Assembly: GCA_038222915.1 (NCBI GenBank)
Contig: JBBRHH010000245.1
Span: 1-8,601 of the forward strand
DNA length: 8,601 nt
Direction: 5' to 3'
Source of the DNA: JBBRHH01 sp038222915
GTDB lineage: Bacteria; Planctomycetota; Phycisphaerae; Tepidisphaerales; Tepidisphaeraceae
Of the stretch, positions 1 through 6,315 are shown piece after piece; the stretch's first letter is position 1; the number at the start of each line of letters is the position of its first letter. The notes below the pieces were generated by a model. The model was not told the origin of the DNA and did not search any database. It saw nothing but the letters and a program-made list of their open reading frames with translations. The position numbers and the translations under genes are program-made.

Positions 1-859
1 CGCCGGTCAATTCGCCGACGGATTGATATTTCCAGAAATCCAGAACATGCGGGATGTGTGAGATGACGTAGATGGGCCAAGGGAGCACCAAGGCGCAAAA
101 GACGGCCGCCCCTACCAGATGGCCGAGCCAGCCGCGCAGTGGCGGTCTGCGGTAACAATAGTGCCATAATAGAAGTGGAACGCCGACGTGGGGGAGTATC
201 AGCGGGCCTTTGGAGAGCGCACCGCCCGCGAGTGCGGCGTAGAACAAAACGAGCCAGGGCGACAATCGATGGCGCTGGGTTGTGGCTTCGATGCGCACGC
301 CGCGCAACCATGACCAGATGGCCAGGAGTGAGAAGAACGCGAGATACGGATCGGCCATCGCCTTGCGATGTTCGTCAACCATGAAATAAGTGGTTAGCCA
401 GACCAAACCGGCGATCCACGCAGCTCGATGGCCAAGGATTTCGCGTCCGAGGCCAACCATGAGCAGCCCGCTGAAAGCGCCCATGAGGGCAGGGACGAGG
501 CGCGCCTGCCATTCTCCCACGCCATACCAGTGATACAGCGTGGCAGCGCACCAGTACGGGAGCGGCGGTTTTTGCAGGCGAATCTGGCCGTTGAGAGTTG
601 GGACCAGCCAGGGATTGACGACGAGTGGCGGCCGATTGGGATTAGGTGAAAGACGAAGGCCGTAGGGTGTTTTAACGGGCTTGACGGACCGGACCGAAAC
701 GGGTCGCGCGTTCCATGGCCACCCAACGTCGGCCATTTCGCGGGCAACCTGGGCCACCCGGCCTTCGTGGCTGGTAACAATGTCTTTGTCGCCGAGGAAG
801 GGAAGAAAGATCGCGCCCGCAACGATGGCCAAAATCGGGATACGCAGGCGGTGTCGCAC
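1..859 (-). CDS. GT39/ArnT-like membrane glycosyltransferase, N-terminal part (3' end outside window)
   Basis: Probably a GT-C fold integral membrane glycosyltransferase that moves a sugar from a polyprenyl-phosphate donor to an acceptor on the outer face of the inner membrane. 286 codons are visible before the gene leaves the window at base 1. An N-terminal hydrophobic segment (residues ~8-22) is followed by a periplasmic loop with S30-H-E-G-R34 and AREMAD (39-44), where family members usually have an acidic Asp-Glu pair. Next come a long loop, the family signature L95-Q-K-P-P-L-P-Y-W, a following G-E-W-Q-A-R-L-V-P-A-L stretch (115-125), then several hydrophobic helices (~125-162, 170-185, 201-213, 245-268). 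The start is GTG at 857-859: an in-frame TAG lies two codons upstream and no earlier start is possible. No clear Shine-Dalgarno site is seen. It follows the PilZ-like gene by 74 bp on the same strand. The family call is fairly secure; substrate is unknown. Confidence 0.8.
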   Translation of the reverse strand, partial: MRHRLRIPILAIVAGAIFLPFLGDKDIVTSHEGRVAQVAREMADVGWPWNARPVSVRSVKPVKTPYGLRLSPNPNRPPLVVNPWLVPTLNGQIRLQKPPLPYWCAATLYHWYGVGEWQARLVPALMGAFSGLLMVGLGREILGHRAAWIAGLVWLTTYFMVDEHRKAMADPYLAFFSLLAIWSWLRGVRIEATTQRHRLSPWLVLFYAALAGGALSKGPLILPHVGVPLLLWHYCYRRPPLRGWLGHLVGAAVFCALVLPWPIYVISHIPHVLDFWKYQSVGELTG

Positions 860-903
860 GGACTACGAAATATACGTTGCGACAGTGATATGTCCATCGG
901 CCG

Positions 904-930
904 CAAGCTAAGGCTATTCTGCCGAGCTTG
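904..930 (-). other. Hairpin just after the PilZ-like gene
   Basis: CAAGCT (904-909) pairs perfectly with AGCTTG (925-930). An inner GGC/GCC stem closes a six-base loop, with a small asymmetric bulge between the two stems. On the minus strand the hairpin begins three bases after the stop codon of the PilZ-like gene. No T-run follows, so it is not a convincing intrinsic terminator. It may be a processing or attenuation element in the gap before the GT39 gene, or chance. Confidence 0.3.
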
Positions 931-933
931 TTA

Positions 934-1386
934 TCAAATTGTGCTCTCCTGTAAGGCACGGACGACAGCCGCACCGGGCTGGCTCGGTGCAAAGGCATTC
1001 TGCGGCCGATTGAAATAAACGGCCCCCTCAAACCACCCCGGCGCAGCCGGACGGCAGCGCAGGACGGTGCAATAGATGGCGAGCGTTCGGCCCTGAAGAG
1101 ACGGAACACGCAGGAGCCCGCCATGACTGAGCGGAAGTTGGCGATTGGTGAGAAACCCAAGCGCTTGGACGTTGACATGGCGGACGTAAAGCACATCGGG
1201 CGGCAGGTCGTTTTGCGCGCTGAAGAGGGAGAGTTGGGCGATCACTCGGTGGGTCAGGCGGACAAGGCGCTGGCGCTCTGAGGCTGGGCGCGGGCCGGCT
1301 TCGAGGGCGGAGAGGATGAAATCGACCTCTGGGGGCCAAGCGATTTCCACAAGGGCGCTCGCTGACTTCGCTACGGTATCGCACAT
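934..1386 (-). CDS. PilZ-like domain protein (possible c-di-GMP effector)
   Basis: A 150-residue soluble protein with no signal peptide or membrane segment. After a short N-terminal leader (residues 1-35) it reads as a single PilZ-like beta-barrel. An Arg-x-x-x-Arg element is present as R43-L-T-H-R47. The second ligand motif, usually [DN]xSxxG, appears as N72-V-Q-A-L-G77, so the usual Ser is Gln. The domain closes with I104-x-C-T-V-L-R-C-R and G117-W-F-E-G-A-V-Y-F, matching the family's last strands. PilZ domains bind c-di-GMP and often control polysaccharide synthases, which suits its place between the polymerase and the GT39 gene; actual binding is inference. ATG at 1386 is chosen over the longer open frame (from 1611) because AGGAG sits 7 bases upstream and the extension would overlap the polymerase gene. 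It lies 148 bp after the polymerase stop. Confidence 0.72.
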   Translation of the reverse strand: MCDTVAKSASALVEIAWPPEVDFILSALEAGPRPASERQRLVRLTHRVIAQLSLFSAQNDLPPDVLYVRHVNVQALGFLTNRQLPLSHGGLLRVPSLQGRTLAIYCTVLRCRPAAPGWFEGAVYFNRPQNAFAPSQPGAAVVRALQESTI

Positions 1387-1393
1387 GAAACCA

Positions 1394-1398
1394 CTCCT
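1394..1398 (-). promoter_or_regulatory. Ribosome binding site of the PilZ-like gene
   Basis: AGGAG on the minus strand, 7 bases before ATG 1386. It decides the start against the upstream in-frame ATG at 1611. Confidence 0.7.
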
Positions 1399-1534
1399 GA
1401 TTATGACGGGGCGGGTCACCGACAAACCAAAACTACGATATGGTGATGCGTGAACCAAATTGAAAAGCGGTTTTGAATGGACGCTGACTTGGAATTGCCT
1501 AGTGGCCAATAAAACACAAATGGCGGCATCCGAA

Positions 1535-3160
1535 TCAGGAAACTTGCGGGTGATACATTTCTTCCTGGTCCGGAGCGTCCAGGGACTGTCGCTGTACAAA
1601 GCGACTGACAATCCAGAGCGCTACCTGCGCCAAGATCACCGGATAGAACAAGTTGTAGTCGGGGTCGCGGTATGTGCGAAACATAGTGACCTGAAATGCC
1701 AGTGAGATAAGGATGATCATCGCCTTGCGACGTCCATACCACAACGATCGCTCAAAGACGCTTAATAAGAATCCCCACAGCAAGCCGCCCTGCGGAACTC
1801 CCGCCCAGCCGCAGAGTGCGTACCAATTTCCGGCCAATCCAGTCGAGATTGAGTTCGTGATATTGCTCAGATCGGTGCCATGCGCGCCGCGCGCGAAAGC
1901 GGCCCATGCAATAACGGGCGTGACGGGTTTGTCGTTCCAGAGCGCACGCGGGATGGGCCCAATAACAAAAAAGAATATGCTTTGTGGAATTGCGACGATT
2001 GCCCCCTCGCCAGGAAAGTCGCGATCGAAAAATGGCTTGCTAAATTCCGGAACGGTTGAAAAGACGAATATCGAGTGGGAGAACATCGTGTTGTCTTGTG
2101 GATCGCCCAATGTCTCGAACGAGATTTCCACATTGTTCAGGCCGGTATTTCGGTAATTTCGTTGGAGTTGCATTAGCACAAACATTGCAAGCACTGCTGC
2201 AATTGCGAACATATAAGCTCTTTTTCCCCCATACGTAGAGCCTTCTATTGCTCCTTGATACCTCACAAAGACCATCGCGATGACAGGCAAGCAACAGTAA
2301 ACGACGGCTCCTCGCGTCCCGCTCCCAAAAGCATAACCAATGCTGTAAAGGAACATGGCTCCGCACACGAGGCGGATGGGCACGTTACGGGTCATGAAGA
2401 TGGCATGGAATGCCGCCAGCAAACCTGCAAATACTGCAACATCCAGCCATTGCGCAACATATCCACCCCAATTGAAGTTGATTGCTCCACTGCTTCGTCC
2501 AACTGTCCAGGCCGCGCTTCCGCTTCGCATAAGCGTAAACGTCTTCCACATCGCCTCGTACCAGGGCTCGGTTGTGAATAAGAAATAGGGCATGATCCCG
2601 AACAGGAACATTGCGACGCACACACCGAAGAGCGCGTTTGGATTTGCCGGCTGCGGTGTCTTGGCAATCAAACGCGCCAGCCATGTTCCGCGCGTACGGG
2701 TCAAGAGCCCGAACGTCATGCAGGTCGAAAATAGAAAGATGTAATATGTGGTCTTTGCGACCACCTCGGCACCCACCGAAGAGCCATTTGTGCTCGTGAC
2801 GATGTTGATTCCTGCCGATTGGAACCCCTCTGAAAAGCCCGACCAATGATTAACGTAATCCCATCCAAACCAGATAATGAGGCCACCAAAGAGAACCAAA
2901 CCGCCCACTCCCATGCGTTGTGGGAAAACCCACAATTCGCGTATGCAATAGATAGTACAGAATATCAGCATCCCAACCCAGGAGACGTCGGTCAGCATCT
3001 GAATCCCCCCAGCCGCCCATGAAATGCCCGCCAGGACGGTGAACAGCGCTGGTAGAAGCGGCAGATAGCGACTTCTGGGCAACCCTGAAGGGGGCGCATA
3101 TCGTGGCGCCGGCAGGCCGTCGGACCAGCGAGCAGCAGCCTGCGGAGCCGAATCAAGCAT
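1535..3160 (-). CDS. O-antigen/EPS repeat-unit polymerase-like integral membrane protein (Wzy-type)
   Basis: A 541-residue polytopic inner-membrane protein, probably the polymerase that joins lipid-linked oligosaccharide repeat units on the periplasmic side. About 30 N-terminal residues, rich in Ala and Pro, look cytoplasmic. Hydrophobic helices then occur at roughly 33-50, 58-74, 84-101, 136-153, 176-195, 236-255, 261-278, 284-300, 315-332, 386-403, 455-470, 479-494 and 503-520. Family-like polar motifs are visible: G279-S-G-T-R-G284 at the start of a helix, I403-P-R-A-L-W-N-D-K-P (403-412), N433-x-x-S-x-S-T-G-L-A-G-N (433-445) and R495-x-Y-R-D (495-499). Such sequences are typical of the oligosaccharide repeat-unit polymerase group, whose overall identity is low, so the exact family is inferred from topology and motifs. 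ATG 3160 is supported by GGAG 7 bases upstream. Its neighbours (methyltransferases, glycosyltransferases) fit a polysaccharide operon. Confidence 0.78.
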   Translation of the reverse strand: MLDSAPQAAARWSDGLPAPRYAPPSGLPRSRYLPLLPALFTVLAGISWAAGGIQMLTDVSWVGMLIFCTIYCIRELWVFPQRMGVGGLVLFGGLIIWFGWDYVNHWSGFSEGFQSAGINIVTSTNGSSVGAEVVAKTTYYIFLFSTCMTFGLLTRTRGTWLARLIAKTPQPANPNALFGVCVAMFLFGIMPYFLFTTEPWYEAMWKTFTLMRSGSAAWTVGRSSGAINFNWGGYVAQWLDVAVFAGLLAAFHAIFMTRNVPIRLVCGAMFLYSIGYAFGSGTRGAVVYCCLPVIAMVFVRYQGAIEGSTYGGKRAYMFAIAAVLAMFVLMQLQRNYRNTGLNNVEISFETLGDPQDNTMFSHSIFVFSTVPEFSKPFFDRDFPGEGAIVAIPQSIFFFVIGPIPRALWNDKPVTPVIAWAAFARGAHGTDLSNITNSISTGLAGNWYALCGWAGVPQGGLLWGFLLSVFERSLWYGRRKAMIILISLAFQVTMFRTYRDPDYNLFYPVILAQVALWIVSRFVQRQSLDAPDQEEMYHPQVS

Positions 3161-3167
3161 GGATCAT

Positions 3168-3171
3168 CTCC
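3168..3171 (-). promoter_or_regulatory. Ribosome binding site of the polymerase gene
   Basis: GGAG on the minus strand, 7 bases before ATG 3160. An out-of-frame ATG between it and the start (ending in TGA after three codons) is not considered coding. Confidence 0.6.
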
Positions 3172-3289
3172 AAAAACACTATATAAAGACTTCGCATTCG
3201 CTATCTGACATCCTACGCCGCGGCCACCCGACTCGTTCGGAATCAACGGGTCATAGTGTTGTCCTGCTCTAACCTTATCGGCTTGAGGT

Positions 3290-3300
3290 GGTTCCGCTAA
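3290..3300. repeat. 11-bp direct repeat, copy downstream of the methyltransferase
   Basis: GGTTCCGCTAA, identical to 4012-4022. This copy lies six bases beyond the methyltransferase stop; the other lies just upstream of its preferred start. Exact 11-mers recur by chance in a window this size, so significance is low. Confidence 0.3.
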
Positions 3301-3306
3301 TGTGTT

Positions 3307-4008
3307 CTAGATCCGTCGCCCTTCTACCGCTACTCCTGCTCCGTTTAAGAACCTTCCGGGCATCTCTACGACATCAATATGCGGTATTTTCGACTCTCGG
3401 TAGCTCATTATCTGGCAATCATGCAACCCTGCCTCTGTCATCAATCTTGCGAGCGAGGCCCCGTCATACATCCATTTGTGGGAGTGAAAATCAGTCTTGG
3501 CTGCGTAGATCGACCGAAACAGTCCGCGGTGCGGTGAGGATTCAGCACGCATGAGTAGCCGTTCACATAGGCGCCGTGCGGAATCGTCTTGATGCAGTCC
3601 ACCCTCCATAGTTGCTTCCCCACGATATTCTCGGACGATCGCAGCCAGATCCGGCACAAGCAGACGAACCAATCCGCCGGACCGGACAACGCGTTGTACT
3701 TCCACGAGAAAGCGGATAGCCGCATCACGATATAGATGTTCGAGCAGGTGACTGGCGTACGCAGCGTCAAAAACCCCTTCTGGAAATGGAAGTTTCCGCC
3801 GCACATCGGCGATCGTCACATTGGTCGGCCAGGGGATGTCCATCTGGCTTTTTGGAACCAGTCGCATCCTTGTAAGTGTCCGCTTCAATCGAGGTCGTTG
3901 CGCAAGCCAAGCGTTCCAGGAACCGTCCACATTCAGCCACTCGTCCGGTGCTGTCAGGCCGCATCCCAGGTGAAGAAGCCTCGGTCTCAACATCTGTTCG
4001 CTAGCCAT
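3307..4008 (-). CDS. SAM-dependent methyltransferase of polysaccharide cluster type
   Basis: A 233-residue class I methyltransferase. The SAM-binding motif is L11-L-H-L-G-C-G17. It is followed by an acidic strand end (L25-N-V-D28-G), D68 before K-L-P-F-P-E-G-V-F-D-A-A-Y (72-84), the H87-x-x-E-H91 element, S110-G-G and the strand L113-V-R-L-L-V-P-D120. A C-terminal H175-S-H-K-W-M-Y-D and a helix ending in T-E-A-G-L (191-195) are typical of the Methyltransf_11-like proteins found in O-antigen and EPS loci. It probably methylates a sugar or lipid-linked intermediate; the substrate cannot be read from sequence. The start at 4008 is preferred because a weak GGAA lies 6 bases upstream and only ten residues then precede motif I. 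ATG 4050 (247 residues) is also open but has no Shine-Dalgarno site. It is the first gene of the minus-strand run, 146 bp before the polymerase, and is divergent from the GT4 gene. Confidence 0.75.
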   Translation of the reverse strand: MASEQMLRPRLLHLGCGLTAPDEWLNVDGSWNAWLAQRPRLKRTLTRMRLVPKSQMDIPWPTNVTIADVRRKLPFPEGVFDAAYASHLLEHLYRDAAIRFLVEVQRVVRSGGLVRLLVPDLAAIVREYRGEATMEGGLHQDDSARRLCERLLMRAESSPHRGLFRSIYAAKTDFHSHKWMYDGASLARLMTEAGLHDCQIMSYRESKIPHIDVVEMPGRFLNGAGVAVEGRRI

Positions 4009-4081
4009 GCAGGTTCCGCTAAAATGATTCGTCACGCAGGAGATTCGCATTCACAAGCCACTGTCATGGATCGTATCACAG
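4009..4081. promoter_or_regulatory. Divergent intergenic region between the two arms of the cluster
   Basis: 73 bp separate the minus-strand methyltransferase from the plus-strand GT4 gene (31 bp if the methyltransferase starts at 4050). Both arms need transcription signals here or inside the opposing gene. No convincing -35/-10 pair is seen: a TTCACA/TATCAC pair (4050-4079) would put the transcription start inside the GT4 start codon. Assignment rests on gene orientation only. Confidence 0.35.
4012..4022. repeat. 11-bp direct repeat, copy upstream of the methyltransferase
   Basis: GGTTCCGCTAA, identical to 3290-3300 and in the same orientation, so the two copies bracket the methyltransferase gene. 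On the minus strand it carries the GGAA that may act as that gene's ribosome binding site. Confidence 0.3.
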
Positions 4082-5296
4082 ATGAGCGCCCGAGAGCACT
4101 ACGCTGTACCGCGCGCCTTTCAGCGGCTGGGTCAGCTTCGTTCCTTTTACACCGAAGTCTGGTGCCGGTACGGATCGAGCGCGCTCAGGCGCGGCCCCAG
4201 GTCACTCAGGGCCTTTGCCACCCGCCAACATCCTGAACTTCACTCGCAAAATGTCGTGTCTTTTACGTCTTCCACATTGATTGACCAATGCGTCCGAAAA
4301 TTTCTACCACGCAAAGGGACCGTCGATGACCAGCACAGTGCATATGTGCGCGATGGAAAAGCGTTCTGCAACCGCGTCAATCGTCATCTTCGTCGTCAGA
4401 AACTCGATCCGAGCGTGGATGTATTCTTCGGCTTCGATACCGGCTGTCTGGAAACATTGCACCTCCTCAACGAACAACATCTGATCACTGTTGTTGACCA
4501 GATCGATCCTGCGCGTACGGAAGAAAATCTGGTCCTGGTGGAATCTGAAAAGTGGCCGGGATGGACCGGCTTACCGGGCCGCGTACCTGTAGAATATTAC
4601 GACCGTCTGGCAGCGGAATGGGCCGCAGCGTCCATGGTCCTCGTGAATTCGGAGTGGTCCAAAAAGGCGCTCGTGGAGCAAGGTGTCCACGCACAAAAAA
4701 TTGTCGTGGTGCCCCTGGCTTATGAACCGTCTATTTCAACTCCCATGGTGTCGCGTCGAAACACGTCCGGACCGCTGACAGTACTGTGGCTGGGGAGCGT
4801 GATCCTAAGAAAAGGCATTCAATATTTGATCGGAGCGGCTCAAATCCTCGCAAATTCGAATATTCGGTTTGTTGTCGCGGGGACGGTGGGCATCTCCGCG
4901 GATGCGATCGCAACGGCGCCGCCTAACATGAGTTTCGTGGGGTCGGTCACCCGCGATCAGACGTCAGATTATTACCGCCAGGCCGACCTTTTCGTCTTGC
5001 CGACGGTGTCAGATGGTTTTGGCCTCACTCAGTTGGAGGCCATGGCGCACGGCCTTCCTGTCATCACCACGCCAAATTGCGGTGCCGTCGTGGATCATGG
5101 TAACGACGGTTTCATCGTTCGAGCGTGTGATTCCGAGGCGCTCGCCGGCGCGATTGCGGAACTTGACTCGGATCGGCCCACGCTCCAGTCGATGTCGGCT
5201 GCCGCAATCACAAAATCGCGTCAGTTCTCCCTGGAAAGGTATGCCCAGACGGTTGAATCTCATGTCCGCGATTTCCGACTTCGAGCAGCCTTTTGA
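4082..5296 (+). CDS. GT4-family (GT-B fold) glycosyltransferase
   Basis: A 404-residue cytoplasmic glycosyltransferase that would transfer a sugar from a nucleotide-sugar donor onto a growing glycan. The N-terminal acceptor domain begins R4-E-H-Y-A-V-P-R-A, a start shared by a subset of EPS glycosyltransferases, and ends near V209-V-V-P-L-A-Y-E. The C-terminal donor domain (from about 232) shows L234-W-L-G-S...R-K-G245, V264-V-A-G-T, the Y297-Y-R-Q-A-D-L-F-V-L-P-T stretch, and D311-G-F-G-L-T-Q-L-E319, A322 (AMAHGLPVITT). The last is the GT4 EX7E motif with the first Glu replaced by Asp. Length is normal for the family. ATG 4082 is chosen because the conserved REHYAVPR block starts three residues later; there is only a weak GGA upstream. 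It heads the plus-strand arm, 114 bp before the second methyltransferase. Donor and acceptor are unknown. Confidence 0.85.
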   Translation: MSAREHYAVPRAFQRLGQLRSFYTEVWCRYGSSALRRGPRSLRAFATRQHPELHSQNVVSFTSSTLIDQCVRKFLPRKGTVDDQHSAYVRDGKAFCNRVNRHLRRQKLDPSVDVFFGFDTGCLETLHLLNEQHLITVVDQIDPARTEENLVLVESEKWPGWTGLPGRVPVEYYDRLAAEWAAASMVLVNSEWSKKALVEQGVHAQKIVVVPLAYEPSISTPMVSRRNTSGPLTVLWLGSVILRKGIQYLIGAAQILANSNIRFVVAGTVGISADAIATAPPNMSFVGSVTRDQTSDYYRQADLFVLPTVSDGFGLTQLEAMAHGLPVITTPNCGAVVDHGNDGFIVRACDSEALAGAIAELDSDRPTLQSMSAAAITKSRQFSLERYAQTVESHVRDFRLRAAF

Positions 5297-5410
5297 TTTG
5301 TGCAACATTCAAGACAAAGCACGGCCGACCACCGCGCTGGCGAACGACCTCTTATTTAACTATTCTGAACTTGTGAACTGCCGGCCTCCGAATGGGTCTG
5401 ATACTTATCA

Positions 5411-6178
5411 ATGAAGTCACTTCTCGTAAAGCTGTTTGGTTTCCCCGCGACGCTTGTGCACGGCGATACATTGGTGCTCGACCGCTGGCTATGGATTAAG
5501 CGCCGGCTGCCGGTGGGGTTGGCTCAGCCGCTCATTGATGTTGGTTGTGGAACGGGTGCATTTACCATTGGCGCGGCCAAACGAGGGTACGGTGCGTTGG
5601 GACTTAGCTGGGACGAACGTAACCAGGCCGTCGGCCGAGAACGGGCCGCCCTTTGTCGAGCGCCGACCGCGCGATTTGAAATTCTTGACGTGCGCATGCT
5701 CGACACGCGGACAGATCTCCGTGATTGCTTTGACATAGCGCTCTGCTGCGAAGTAATTGAGCATATTATTGACGACGAGAAATTGCTCCGGGATATCGCC
5801 GGCACATTGAAGCCGGGCGGGCGCCTTCTTCTGACCACGCCAAATTCCGACTACAAAGCGATCACCAAAGAAGACAACGGCCCGTTCTGCGAAGTCGAGA
5901 CGGGCTGGCATGTGCGGAAGGGCTATTCTGAAAGTCGGTTGCGTGCGTTAGCGGCGCAAGCTGGGCTGGAATTCGATGAATGCAGCTATTGCAGCGGATT
6001 GTTGAGCCAGAAAATAACCTTTCTCTGGAGAAAGTTGGCGCGCATACACCCGGTCGCAGCGTTTGGATTGACGCTCCCGTTGCGGGTTCTGCCACCCCTC
6101 CTCGATCCTTTGATCAGTCGTGTGCTGTCCTGGCCACTATTCTCAATCTGCATGATCGCGCACAAGCCGAACGTTTGA
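5411..6178 (+). CDS. Class I SAM-dependent methyltransferase
   Basis: A 255-residue methyltransferase unlike the one at 3307-4008. It carries a classic glycine-rich loop L41-I-D-V-G-C-G-T-G49, an acidic residue ending strand 2 (D68), a D93 near the adenine site, the C113-E-V-I-E-H118 block, L133-K-P-G-G and L141-T-T-P-N145. The middle W166-H-V-R-K-G-Y-S-E-S-R-L and A-A-Q-A-G-L segment is typical of Methyltransf_11/23-like proteins. The C-terminal ~50 residues are hydrophobic with charged breaks (about 202-250), suggesting membrane association; members acting on lipid-linked substrates can show this. Likely role: methylating a sugar or polyprenyl-linked intermediate of the cluster. ATG 5411 has no recognisable Shine-Dalgarno site, so an alternative start cannot be excluded, although motif I at residue 41 fits. 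It lies 137 bp before transketolase. Confidence 0.8.
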   Translation: MKSLLVKLFGFPATLVHGDTLVLDRWLWIKRRLPVGLAQPLIDVGCGTGAFTIGAAKRGYGALGLSWDERNQAVGRERAALCRAPTARFEILDVRMLDTRTDLRDCFDIALCCEVIEHIIDDEKLLRDIAGTLKPGGRLLLTTPNSDYKAITKEDNGPFCEVETGWHVRKGYSESRLRALAAQAGLEFDECSYCSGLLSQKITFLWRKLARIHPVAAFGLTLPLRVLPPLLDPLISRVLSWPLFSICMIAHKPNV

Positions 6179-6304
6179 TTCTGGCGCATATTCTCTGGCC
6201 TCGTGGCCTGCCCGCGACCATGTTGTCGCTGGCAAACCACTCCCTATTCCGTTATCGTCCCTCCCCTGCGCCCGCCTTCCACTGGGCGACAAACTGCTGC
6301 ATTC

Positions 6305-6310
6305 AAGGAG
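6305..6310 (+). promoter_or_regulatory. Ribosome binding site of transketolase
   Basis: AAGGAG, 5 bases before ATG 6316, the strongest such site in the window. It fixes the transketolase start even though the same frame stays open back to 5980, within the upstream methyltransferase. Confidence 0.8.
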
Positions 6311-6315
6311 ATTCC

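Noticed and set aside
394..1196. Open frames at 394-906 and 672-1196 on the minus strand
   Set aside because: They are frame-shifted shadows of the GT39 and PilZ-like genes, with Arg/Ser/Pro-rich translations. The real GT39 frame starts with GTG and so is easily missed.
1387..1611. N-terminal extension of the PilZ-like protein from ATG 1611
   Set aside because: It would overlap the polymerase 3' end, and ATG 1386 has a clear AGGAG site; the extension shows no domain features.
2385..2846. Minus-strand 153-codon open frame inside the polymerase gene
   Set aside because: An alternative frame of the polymerase with no motif, no ribosome binding site and no coding character.
3180..3185. TATATA as a -10 element for the polymerase gene
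   Set aside because: Only 19 bases before the start codon, leaving too short a leader for the GGAG site, and no good -35 box is present at 16-18 bases.
6223..6250. TTGTCG-16-TATTCC as a transketolase promoter
   Set aside because: Only loose matches to sigma-70 boxes. The gap is a reasonable place for a promoter, but the sequence does not single one out.
5980..6315. N-terminal extension of transketolase in the same open frame
   Set aside because: It would overlap the methyltransferase by 199 bases and adds non-family sequence. ATG 6316 has an AAGGAG site and begins right at the conserved N-terminal region.
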